From assembly GCF_030268085.1 (NCBI RefSeq), contig NZ_BSDE01000001.1:1240001-1304000 (forward strand): a DNA stretch of 64,000 nt, in the 5' to 3' direction. The notes beneath the pieces are model-generated. The model saw only the letters and a list, made by a program, of their open reading frames with translations. It was not told the DNA's origin and ran no database searches. Positions 21,698-28,681 of the stretch are shown here, in pieces (the stretch's first letter is position 1; the number at the start of each line of letters is the position of its first letter). Origin of the DNA: Geothrix limicola. Lineage in GTDB: Bacteria; Acidobacteriota; Holophagae; Holophagales; Holophagaceae. The position numbers and the translations under genes were made by a program.

Positions 21698-21913
21698 TTA
21701 CGTTTCGTCAGGAAAGTAGCCTGGGTCCTCGATCTCCACCAGCTCCCCGGCCTGCAGCTGCGCCCTTTGCCCGGGCGTCAGCTCCGTCTCCAGCCATCTC
21801 GGGTCGCTGCGGCCATTGAGAAAATGGGCCGAAGGCTCTGCCGCCTCGAAATCCTCGCGGCGGAGCCAGAGATGCACCCAGCCCACGTGATTGATCCGGG
21901 CCCAGACCTTCAT
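21698..21913 (-). CDS. Small protein of unknown function
   Basis: A 71-residue, acidic, soluble-looking protein that I do not recognise. It begins MKVWARINHVGWVHLWLRRED and ends EDPGYFPDET. Its ATG overlaps the stop of the preceding molybdopterin gene (ATGA), which makes real translation likely and is the reason for choosing this start over a longer basic N-terminus to 21979. Confidence 0.65.
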   Translation of the reverse strand: MKVWARINHVGWVHLWLRREDFEAAEPSAHFLNGRSDPRWLETELTPGQRAQLQAGELVEIEDPGYFPDET

Positions 21914-22395
21914 GTGCAGGGCCCTCCGGCCTCGCCTTCCTTGCGGAGGACGGCGACGGCATGCGCCAGCAGCGGCCATGCGAGCTGGATCTGCTCCAGG
22001 GCCGCGGCGGGACGGCCGGAGAGGTTGAGGATCACCGTGTGGCCGGCGATCCCGCAGACTGACCGGCTGGCGAAGGCCAGAGGATGTCCGCCCTTGGCGC
22101 GGATCAGCTCACAGATGCCCGGAGCCTCCCGCTCGATGACGCGCCGTGTGGCCTCGGGCGTGGTGTCCCGGGTTCCGAACCCCGTGCCCCCGCAGGTGAG
22201 CACGAGGGGCATGCCCGCTTCGACCGCGTTGCGGAGGTCCGCCTCCAGCAGGCTGGGTTCATCCGGCATCAGATCCGAGGTCACCGTCTTCACCCCCTGG
22301 CTCTTCAGCCAGGAGGTGAGCAGCGGCGTGGACTGATCCTGGTACTCACCGCGGGAGGCGCGATCCGACAGGGTGATGAGGTGTACTCGTTCCAT
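21910..22395 (-). CDS. moaB: Molybdenum cofactor biosynthesis protein, MoaB/MogA type
   Basis: Molybdopterin-binding domain protein of 161 residues. HLITLSDRASRGEYQDQSTPLL and VLTCGGTGFGTRDTTPEAT are the conserved MPT-binding motifs; AGHTVILNLSGRPAA follows. MogA adenylylates molybdopterin before metal insertion, while MoaB proteins are close relatives, and sequence alone does not separate them here. No other moa or moe gene is in the window. It is coupled to the small gene downstream. Confidence 0.85.
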   Translation of the reverse strand: MERVHLITLSDRASRGEYQDQSTPLLTSWLKSQGVKTVTSDLMPDEPSLLEADLRNAVEAGMPLVLTCGGTGFGTRDTTPEATRRVIEREAPGICELIRAKGGHPLAFASRSVCGIAGHTVILNLSGRPAAALEQIQLAWPLLAHAVAVLRKEGEAGGPCT

Positions 22396-22436
22396 CAGGA
22401 GGGCTCCCGGGGGAGGGTAACGCGGGGCGGGACGCT

Positions 22437-22934
22437 TTAGGGCATGACCAGATCGTCGTCCTTGAGGGCCTTTTCCACCTGGGCCTCGCGGAAGGCCAGG
22501 TAGCGCTCGCGGATGCCGGTGTCACCCAGGGACAGGATCGACGTGGCCAGCAGGGCGGCATTGATGGCGCCGGCCTTGCCGATGGCCAGGGTGCCGACGG
22601 GAATGCCCGAGGGCATCTGGACGGTCGACAGCAGCGAATCCATGCCTTCGGTGGCCCAGCCCTTCATCGGCACGCCCAGCACGGGAAGATGCGTCTTGCT
22701 CGCGCACACGCCCGCCAGATGGGCCGCTCCGCCCGCAGCGGCGATGATCACCTTCATGCCCCGCCCTTCGGCGCCCTTGCAGAACTCCACCACCTTTTCA
22801 GGTGTGCGGTGGGCGCTGGCGACGTGGGCCTCGTAGGGAATGCCCAGGCTCTTCAGGGTCAGGGCTGTGTGTTGCATGGTCTCCCAGTCGGACTTGGAAC
22901 CCATCAGGATGCCTACCAGGGGATGTGACGTCAT
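22437..22934 (-). CDS. purE: N5-carboxyaminoimidazole ribonucleotide mutase
   Basis: PurE class I enzyme (165 residues) of purine synthesis, converting N5-CAIR to CAIR. The N-terminal [13 protein letters not shown] binds the phosphate, SAHRTPE is the conserved AH-R loop, and [12 protein letters not shown] and [13 protein letters not shown] are standard for the family. No purK is next to it. It is 41 bases upstream of the molybdopterin gene on the same strand. Confidence 0.95.
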   Translation of the reverse strand: MTSHPLVGILMGSKSDWETMQHTALTLKSLGIPYEAHVASAHRTPEKVVEFCKGAEGRGMKVIIAAAGGAAHLAGVCASKTHLPVLGVPMKGWATEGMDSLLSTVQMPSGIPVGTLAIGKAGAINAALLATSILSLGDTGIRERYLAFREAQVEKALKDDDLVMP

Positions 22935-23020
22935 GAATGCCTCTTCGAATGGGCCCGTGGGGCCGGATAAGGAAGGGCCATTCTAGCCGAGTGGGCCCCC
23001 TGCGGCACTGGATCGACGCA

Positions 23021-23440
23021 TCAGTGCCGGGCCCAACTCAGGGCCCACAGCACCCCCAGGACGGCCAGGGCATCGCGTTCTTCTGGGTCCATGCGCTCGT
23101 TGCGGCGGGCGAGCGCCTCAGGTCCCGGGCCCCGCACGACGATCCGGTGGACCTCCCGGGCGGGATCCTCCAGCAGCACTCAGTCCGGCGCCGTGCGCCC
23201 GACGACCGCCGCCCCGATGCGCAGAGGTCCCGCGCCTGGTTTCCAGCGGACGTCCAGCGGCTCCCAGAGCCCCGCGTTCATCAGGTGCCAGTTCCCTTCG
23301 GCGGGAGCAGCCGCCAGATCCAGGACCGCATCGCGATCCAGGAAGCGCACGATGAGCCGCGCCTGAGGTGGCGTCTGGGTGGTCGGCCTCCGGCAGGCGA
23401 AGCCCGAAAGCAGCAGCAGCACGGCCACCAGGTACCGCAT
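23021..23440 (-). pseudogene. Putative lipoprotein gene with an in-frame TGA
   Basis: The frame starts at ATG 23440 with a lipoprotein signal peptide (lipobox LSGFAC) and reads 86 codons to a TGA at 23180-23182. The same frame then stays open for 52 more codons to 23021, with strongly GC-rich third positions and plausible protein content (for example PAREVHRIVV), which is what coding sequence looks like here. This suggests one gene of about 139 codons broken by a nonsense change or a sequencing error. Readthrough is possible; I could not see a convincing SECIS element. Alternatively the downstream part is a separate GTG-started small gene. It follows the amidase gene by 18 bases. Confidence 0.6.
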
Positions 23441-23458
23441 CGGGCCTCCGGCGAAGTT

Positions 23459-25126
23459 CTACTTCCGATAATACGCCCGGATGGCGTTCACCACGGCCGC
23501 CGCGTAGCGCTCACGGAACTCGGGGTCGCGCAGGCTGGCGGCATCCTCCTCGTTCGTGAGGTTGGCCACCTCGATGAGGGCCTTGGTGGCGCTCGTGCTG
23601 TAGCGGATCACGGCCGGCACCCACTTGCCGCCGCCGCGGTAGATCACGTTGCGGATGGGGCGGTTGGCGTGGACGGGGATGTGTTCCTTCTGCAGCGCCT
23701 TCAGCAGGGTTTCGGAGAACTGGCGGCTGCGGGCTTCGCCCTGGAGCTTCTCCCGGCCCGTGAACGCTACCCGGGCCGACCGCCTGCCCTCGGCCACGTG
23801 GCCCGTCTTGGCGGCTCCCAGCGCGAAGGTGCTGGGCACCAGGGCCGCGCCGGGAACATAGACCATCGAGCCCCGGGCCGAAGGATGCAGGCTGTCGGCG
23901 TGGAAGCTGAGGAACAGGGTCTTCTGCGCGTCCCCCTTGGTCTTGCGGAAGGCGCTGAAGAGATCGTTGGCCAGCACCCAGCGCAGGTGGACGCTGACGG
24001 CCGTGGGGCTTTCGCCATCCACGGCGAAGGGCGGCGAGGTGAGGATCTCGGCGATGCCGTTGGGCACGCGGATCGCCTCGCGGCTCTTGAAGCCGAGGCC
24101 GGGATACCGGATGGTGCTGCTCACCTGCGCCTCGGTCTCCTGCTCGAGGAGCCGCCGCACGCGCATGGCGATGTCGTAGACAAAATCCGATTCCCAGAGG
24201 CCATTGGCCCGGGCGCCGGGATCCACGCCGCCATGGCCCGCGTCGAGCACGATGCGGACGCCCTTGAGCTTTGGACCCGCCTCCACACGCACGGTGCGGC
24301 GCACTTCCGCGCGGATCTCGCGCTCCTCGGCCAGGGCCGAACTGCCCTCGGATTGGAAGGGGTCGGCCAGGAACGCAACGGGGATCTTGATGAGCTGGCC
24401 GGGTTGGATGCCCCGCACATCGGTGATGCCGCTGCGTTTCGCGATGCGGTCGGCCAATTCGTTCACGCCCTTCGGATCGACGCGGTCTGTGTAGCGGATG
24501 ACGACGCTGGAGTACAGGGCCTCGCCCTTGCGCATGCGGTAGGCCGCGAACTTGCCCTGGGCATCCTCGTCGAAGGACAGCAGGCTGCGATAGGCCGCCA
24601 CCCGCGCTTCGTCATCCAGATCATCTTCAGGCTTGGAGCGGTCCGGCCCGCGGCCCGAACCGCCCAGATCGGCGGACAGAAGGCCGCGTGGGATGCGCCA
24701 GGTATCACCCTCTCTCAGCTTTTCAGGCAGGTCGGGATTCTCCGCCATGAGCCGGTCGTAGTTCTGCCCGTGCCCCGTGAAGAGCGAAGCGAGGGTCCAG
24801 ACCGATTCCACCTCGGGATGGCGCACCGTATGGCGCACGTCATCCTGCCGCCATTGATCCTCGGGGAAGAGCGCCGCCAGGGCCCAGCGCTTGCCTTCGG
24901 GGCTGAGGTTTTCGAAGGCGACCCAGCCGCTAGCATCGGTGCCCTTGAGCAGGAACGCCTTTGGAAGGGCCTTCCCTTCGACGCTGAGGCCCTTCTTGAA
25001 CTGGAGCCGAAGGATGAGGGCCCGGCCCTCCGGCGTGCGGGCATGCACCAGCACGGGCGCGGGCTCCTGCGCGGCCGCGACGGTGAACGCCGCGGGGACG
25101 AACAGGAAGCCCAGTCCCGTCTTCAT
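23459..25126 (-). CDS. N-acetylmuramoyl-L-alanine amidase (Amidase_3) with LysM-like repeats
   Basis: Exported peptidoglycan amidase, 555 residues, cutting the bond between MurNAc and L-Ala in the periplasm. A signal peptide (about residues 1-20) is followed by a region with two LysM-like stretches, one near YDRLMAENPDLPEKLREGDTW and one ending IQPGQLIKIP. The zinc-dependent catalytic domain has DAGHGGVDPGA, a Glu in LWESDFVYDIA, FLSFHADS and the late Glu in ALIEVANLTNEEDA, so the ligand and catalytic set looks complete. ATG 25126 gives a good signal peptide. Confidence 0.88.
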   Translation of the reverse strand: MKTGLGFLFVPAAFTVAAAQEPAPVLVHARTPEGRALILRLQFKKGLSVEGKALPKAFLLKGTDASGWVAFENLSPEGKRWALAALFPEDQWRQDDVRHTVRHPEVESVWTLASLFTGHGQNYDRLMAENPDLPEKLREGDTWRIPRGLLSADLGGSGRGPDRSKPEDDLDDEARVAAYRSLLSFDEDAQGKFAAYRMRKGEALYSSVVIRYTDRVDPKGVNELADRIAKRSGITDVRGIQPGQLIKIPVAFLADPFQSEGSSALAEEREIRAEVRRTVRVEAGPKLKGVRIVLDAGHGGVDPGARANGLWESDFVYDIAMRVRRLLEQETEAQVSSTIRYPGLGFKSREAIRVPNGIAEILTSPPFAVDGESPTAVSVHLRWVLANDLFSAFRKTKGDAQKTLFLSFHADSLHPSARGSMVYVPGAALVPSTFALGAAKTGHVAEGRRSARVAFTGREKLQGEARSRQFSETLLKALQKEHIPVHANRPIRNVIYRGGGKWVPAVIRYSTSATKALIEVANLTNEEDAASLRDPEFRERYAAAVVNAIRAYYRK

Positions 25127-25134
25127 GGAAAGGC

Positions 25135-25683
25135 TCAGGCCTCCCAAGGCACCTCGCCCGTGGCGAGCACCTCGCCGGTGCGTCCTGCGCGAACCCAGGC
25201 GCGCATGGCTTCCTGCATGCCTTCGGGATCCTCGGCGCGGGTGCGGAGGAAGAGCTTCAGGCGCCGTTCCAGGTGACCGGCGCCTTCTTCCAGCAGGAAG
25301 ATGCGGTCGTGGAGCCGTTCATGGGGTGCCTTGCCGGTGCTGGGGGGCAGCTTGAGCGTGCCCATGTCCAGCGTGGCGGCATTGAGCGTGAACACCCATT
25401 CCAGATCGCCCGAAAGAATGCGCAGCTTCATCTTCGCGGGCCGCATGCCGCGGCTGAGGGCCTCGAAGGCCTCGCGGCTTTCCGAGGGGTTGCCCTTGCG
25501 CAGCGAGATCTCCTTCACTTCGCCGCGCTCGGAAGCCAACTGGATGGCATCGTCGACGAAGCAGCCGGAGCCGTCGCCGTCTTCGCCGCTGGCACCACCT
25601 TCGGTCATGCTGCGCATCCAGAGCCACAACAGAAATTCCTCACCGAGGAATCGGCCCTGCTCCATGAGTTCAAGAGGCTTCAC
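25135..25683 (-). CDS. Protein of unknown function, paired with RdgC-like gene
   Basis: A 182-residue cytoplasmic-looking protein that I do not recognise. It begins with a GTG one base after the RdgC-like stop, indicating tight coupling. Visible features are EEFLLWLWMRSM near the N-terminus, a central beta-rich part (KLRILSGDLEWVFTLNAATL) and a long amphipathic helix toward the C-terminus. The EFLLWLWM stretch is reminiscent of proteins that accompany RdgC-like genes, but that is a recollection and not a proof. Confidence 0.65.
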   Translation of the reverse strand: MKPLELMEQGRFLGEEFLLWLWMRSMTEGGASGEDGDGSGCFVDDAIQLASERGEVKEISLRKGNPSESREAFEALSRGMRPAKMKLRILSGDLEWVFTLNAATLDMGTLKLPPSTGKAPHERLHDRIFLLEEGAGHLERRLKLFLRTRAEDPEGMQEAMRAWVRAGRTGEVLATGEVPWEA

Positions 25684-25684
25684 C

Positions 25685-26296
25685 TCAGGCCTCCTCTAGT
25701 TCGAGATCCAGCGGATCCAATGCCATCAACGCTTCCACGGACATGTCGGGGCAGAGTCTTCCCGACAGCACCAGGGGCGCCAGCGGGTGGATCTCACAAC
25801 CGAAGGATTTGATGAAAAGGGTCGTCAGGGCGCCCTGTGTCTTGCTCGACGAGGCCGTGGTCCAGAGGATGCCGTTCTTGAGATCCCAGGCCACCTCCAC
25901 CACCTTGGGCGTGGGCAACACCTTGCGCAGCAGTTCGACCTTCACTTCGTCGGCAAGGGAGATGCGGGCCTCCTTGCCGATGAAGGCCAGATCCTTCTCC
26001 TTCTGGAGGGTCTGCAGGCGCAGATCCACGTGGGCCTTCAGCAGCGAGGGCGGCACGCGGCGCGTATCGATGCGCAAGCCGAAGACGGCGAAGCGTTCCT
26101 GGCTGACCCAGTTCTCATCGGGCGGCGTGATGAGCGGATTCCGCCAGTCGCACCAGCCCATGCGCTCCTCCTCCAGCCCATCCTGGAAGGGACGGAACTG
26201 ATCCTGCTCCAGACCGGTTTGAAGGTCCTTCTCATCGGGCACGGGGCCCAGCACCAGGAATCGTTTGAGGGACACGGTCCCTTGCAGCATGCTCAT
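25685..26296 (-). CDS. RdgC-like protein
   Basis: A 203-residue protein resembling the recombination-associated RdgC family, a toroidal DNA-binding protein in E. coli. The similarity lies in FRPFQDGLEEERMGWCDW, VDLRLQTLQKEKDLAFIGKE and the WDLKNGILWTTASSSK segment, which parallels the RdgC end of repeat. It is shorter than E. coli RdgC (about 300 residues), so it may be a divergent form. The ATG overlaps the PP2C stop (ATGA). The assignment is moderate because only general segments match. Confidence 0.6.
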   Translation of the reverse strand: MSMLQGTVSLKRFLVLGPVPDEKDLQTGLEQDQFRPFQDGLEEERMGWCDWRNPLITPPDENWVSQERFAVFGLRIDTRRVPPSLLKAHVDLRLQTLQKEKDLAFIGKEARISLADEVKVELLRKVLPTPKVVEVAWDLKNGILWTTASSSKTQGALTTLFIKSFGCEIHPLAPLVLSGRLCPDMSVEALMALDPLDLELEEA

Positions 26297-27213
26297 GAGG
26301 CACTGCCTCCAAAAAGCCCTTGGAACCATCCCCGGATTCCCCTGCGGCGGGTGAGCGCATCGGGATGAATCAGGTCGAGGGCCTCCCCAGGCGTCGGCAG
26401 GGGCAGACCAGGATCGTTCAGGGAAAGGATCACGCCGGTGATGTTGTCGCGGCCCCCGTGGGCCAGGGCTTCATCAACCAGCAGTTCGAGGCTGCGCCGG
26501 GGGCTCAGCCCCTGGTTCAGCACCTCTTGGATGCGCGCATCGGACACCTCGCCGTGAAGGCCGTCGGAACAGCAGAGCAGGCGGTCCCCCCGTCGCAAGG
26601 AGAGGCGCAGCAGGACCACGCGCAGGGGCTGGGGCGATCCGAGGGCCTGGGTGATCATGTTGCGCTGGGGATGGGTGCGGGCCTGCTCTCGCGTGAGGCT
26701 GCCCTGAGCCACGAGATCGTTGACGAGGGTCTGATCTTCGGTGATCTGGTGCAGCAGGCCCTGCCTCAGCAGGTAGGCCCTGGAATCCCCGATCTGTGCG
26801 ATGTACGCGCAGCCCTTCCAGATGATGGCCGACGTCAGGGTGGAACCCATGCCCCTGGCCGTGCGGTCGTCGTCGGAATAGCGCAGCACCGCGTCGCTGG
26901 CCTGCTCGACGGCGATCTCCAGCGCCTTGTGCAGCTCGGATTCCAACGCCTTGGCGCCGGTCAGGCGGCCCCAGTGGCCGAAGAGAAATAGCGCCAAAGC
27001 CGCGAGCCCTTCCCGGCTGGCCACCTCGCCTGCGGCGGCGCCGCCCATGCCATCGGCCACCGCCACCAGCAGCCCGGCGTCTCCAACCTTCAGGGACCTA
27101 GCGGGGCCGTTGATGATGGGCTCCTCGCCATCCAGCGCGCTCAGCAGGTAGGCATCTTCATTGTTCTTCCGGACCTTGCCCGGATGCGTGATGGCGGCGT
27201 AATCGATAAGCAT
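26293..27213 (-). CDS. PP2C-type Ser/Thr protein phosphatase
   Basis: Metal-dependent protein phosphatase of about 306 residues. The Asp ligands are in RKNNEDAYLL, VADGMGGAAAGE, CSDGLHGEV and GGRDNITGV. A Ser/Pro-rich tail of about 55 residues follows the catalytic domain. Start ATG 27213 places the family N-terminus (YAAITHPGKVRKNNED) at residue 4; another ATG at 27282 would add 23 residues and has no better ribosome site. It heads the minus-strand operon that continues with the RdgC-like gene. No protein kinase is nearby. Confidence 0.88.
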   Translation of the reverse strand: MLIDYAAITHPGKVRKNNEDAYLLSALDGEEPIINGPARSLKVGDAGLLVAVADGMGGAAAGEVASREGLAALALFLFGHWGRLTGAKALESELHKALEIAVEQASDAVLRYSDDDRTARGMGSTLTSAIIWKGCAYIAQIGDSRAYLLRQGLLHQITEDQTLVNDLVAQGSLTREQARTHPQRNMITQALGSPQPLRVVLLRLSLRRGDRLLCCSDGLHGEVSDARIQEVLNQGLSPRRSLELLVDEALAHGGRDNITGVILSLNDPGLPLPTPGEALDLIHPDALTRRRGIRGWFQGLFGGSAS

Positions 27214-27368
27214 GAGGACAGATGGCCCGGCGGGGTTGGGCTGGGTTGCGGTGACGTACGGGAGGCCCTTTCCGTTCATCATAGCGGGTGGAGGCTCGAA
27301 ACCATGATCGAAGAGCCCTTAAAAACGGAACTTTCCCATCGGCCCAGTCTGGGAGCCGGGGCGCGGTC

Positions 27369-28235
27369 TTGAGCGGACCTCTGGCCATCCTCGGCCCGGG
27401 GACCCTGGGCCTGTCCGCGGCTCAGTGGGCCGCGGAATGCGGCTTGGAAACGCGGCTGCTGGGACGGGACCTGGACCACGCGGAGGCCGGCCTTCAGGAG
27501 ATTCACCGTCGTTGGGACCGGGCCTGCGCCAAGGGGCGCCTCAGTGCCGAGGCGCGAGACCAAGCCATGCATAGCCTTAGCGCCGCCGCCTTCGGTCCCA
27601 TGGCTCTAGAAGGCATCTCGTCCCTGCTGGAGGCTCTCCCGGAAGATATGGCCCTCAAGGCTTCCGCCCTGGCTCCGCTGAGCCTGCCTGAACACGCGGA
27701 CCTCCTGGTGCTGTCCGGAACCTCCGCGCTCCCCATCTCCGACCTCGCCGCCAGATCCGGCCTGGAAGGGCGCCTGGTGGGATTCCATCTGTTCGTGCCC
27801 GTTCCTAAAATGGCGGTGGTCGAAATGGCCGTGGCGCCGGGTACGCCGCAAGCGCAGGTCGACCGCACCAGAACTCTCGGCTTGGCATTGCGCAAACGGG
27901 TCGTGCAGGTGCGGGACCAGCCGGGCTTCGCGGCGGCCCGAATGGCCCTGGCCCAGGGCCTGGAGGCCATGCGCCTCTTGGAGTCCGGCGTGGCTTCAGC
28001 CGAGGACCTGGACGCGCTCATGACCCTCGGATACGGACACCCCATCGGCCCCCTGGAACTCTCCGACCGGGTGGGATTGGACCTCCGGTTGCGGATCGCC
28101 GAAGGATTGGCTGCCTCTGGGGAAACCCGGTTCACACCCCCCTCGAACTTGAAGACCCTCGTTGCCGAGGGCGCTTCAGGCCGTAAGGCCCGTCGGGGTT
28201 TCTACCACTGGGATTCGGAAGGAAACCGGGCATGA
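27369..28235 (+). CDS. 3-Hydroxyacyl-CoA dehydrogenase
   Basis: NAD-dependent enzyme of fatty acid oxidation or butanoate-type metabolism, about 288 residues. The N-terminal Rossmann motif is LAILGPGTLGLSAAQWAAECG, and GTSALPISDLA, GFHLFVPVPKMAVVEM and TLGYGHPIGPLELSDRVGL are standard family stretches; HPIGPL holds the C-terminal domain signature. The usual GxGxxG glycines read GPGTLG. The start is taken as TTG 27369; a GTG frame start at 27288 is possible but adds a basic tail. The next small gene overlaps the stop by four bases. Confidence 0.82.
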   Translation: MSGPLAILGPGTLGLSAAQWAAECGLETRLLGRDLDHAEAGLQEIHRRWDRACAKGRLSAEARDQAMHSLSAAAFGPMALEGISSLLEALPEDMALKASALAPLSLPEHADLLVLSGTSALPISDLAARSGLEGRLVGFHLFVPVPKMAVVEMAVAPGTPQAQVDRTRTLGLALRKRVVQVRDQPGFAAARMALAQGLEAMRLLESGVASAEDLDALMTLGYGHPIGPLELSDRVGLDLRLRIAEGLAASGETRFTPPSNLKTLVAEGASGRKARRGFYHWDSEGNRA

Positions 28236-28384
28236 CCACCACGATCCTCATCCTCGGCGCCCTGGCAACACTCTTCGTGATCTATGTCGCATATCAGATC
28301 GGCAAGGTGTTATTGCGGGTCTTCGTCGGTCTGGCCGCACTGGCTCTGCTAAGCTGGGGGCTCTGGAAATTCTTTCATTCCTGA
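28232..28384 (+). CDS. Very small single-helix membrane protein
   Basis: A 50-residue protein that is nearly all hydrophobic: one long stretch of about 20 residues near the start (LILGALATLFVIYVAYQIG) and another near residues 28-44. The ATG overlaps the hydroxyacyl-CoA dehydrogenase stop (ATGA), which supports translation. I do not recognise it. Being short, it would be missed by length filters. Confidence 0.5.
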   Translation: MTTTILILGALATLFVIYVAYQIGKVLLRVFVGLAALALLSWGLWKFFHS

Positions 28385-28409
28385 ATCCAAGCCTTACCGA
28401 GGAGCAAGC

Positions 28410-28610
28410 ATGGCCGCCATTTCCTGCACCCATTGCGGCGCCGATCTGACCGCCCCCCAGAGCGTGCGCATTGCCGAGTACCAGTTCGGTCGTCTCGAAA
28501 AAATTGATGAAGATCCCGGGTTCAAATACCACTTCGAACAGCCGGACAACTTCACCATCCTCTGCAACAGCTGCAAGCGCCTCGTCCGCACGCTGCCCAT
28601 CGCGAAATAG
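28410..28610 (+). CDS. Small zinc-ribbon-like protein
   Basis: A 66-residue protein with CTHC near the start and CNSC near the end, spaced by about 45 residues, a pattern that fits a zinc ribbon. AGGAG lies just before the ATG. The function is not known. It ends at a strong bidirectional hairpin facing pilQ. Confidence 0.7.
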   Translation: MAAISCTHCGADLTAPQSVRIAEYQFGRLEKIDEDPGFKYHFEQPDNFTILCNSCKRLVRTLPIAK

Positions 28611-28631
28611 GTTTCTTCTTTTATCGGTCTA

Positions 28632-28665
28632 ATGAGAAACGGCCCCGTTCGGGGCCGTTTCTCAT
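28632..28665. terminator. Bidirectional hairpin before pilQ end
   Basis: Perfect 15-bp stem (28632-28646 with 28651-28665) and GTTC loop between convergent genes, with AT-rich outer ends. Confidence 0.75.
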
Positions 28666-28681
28666 GGTTGGGAGGCACCGA

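Noticed and set aside
20534-22336. A 600-codon plus-strand frame opposite the cysteine synthase-like and moaB genes
   Set aside because: It is antisense to well-conserved proteins and has no domain, signal peptide or ribosome site of its own.
23140-23182. A selenocysteine (SECIS) reading of the TGA at 23180
   Set aside because: Only short, interrupted stems follow the TGA, and no Sec-type neighbour such as a CU redox motif is present.
22937-25276. A 779-codon plus-strand open frame opposite the amidase and the lipoprotein gene
   Set aside because: It is rich in His, Arg and Gly without any domain, and the minus strand carries clear amidase motifs. It is a by-product of high GC content.
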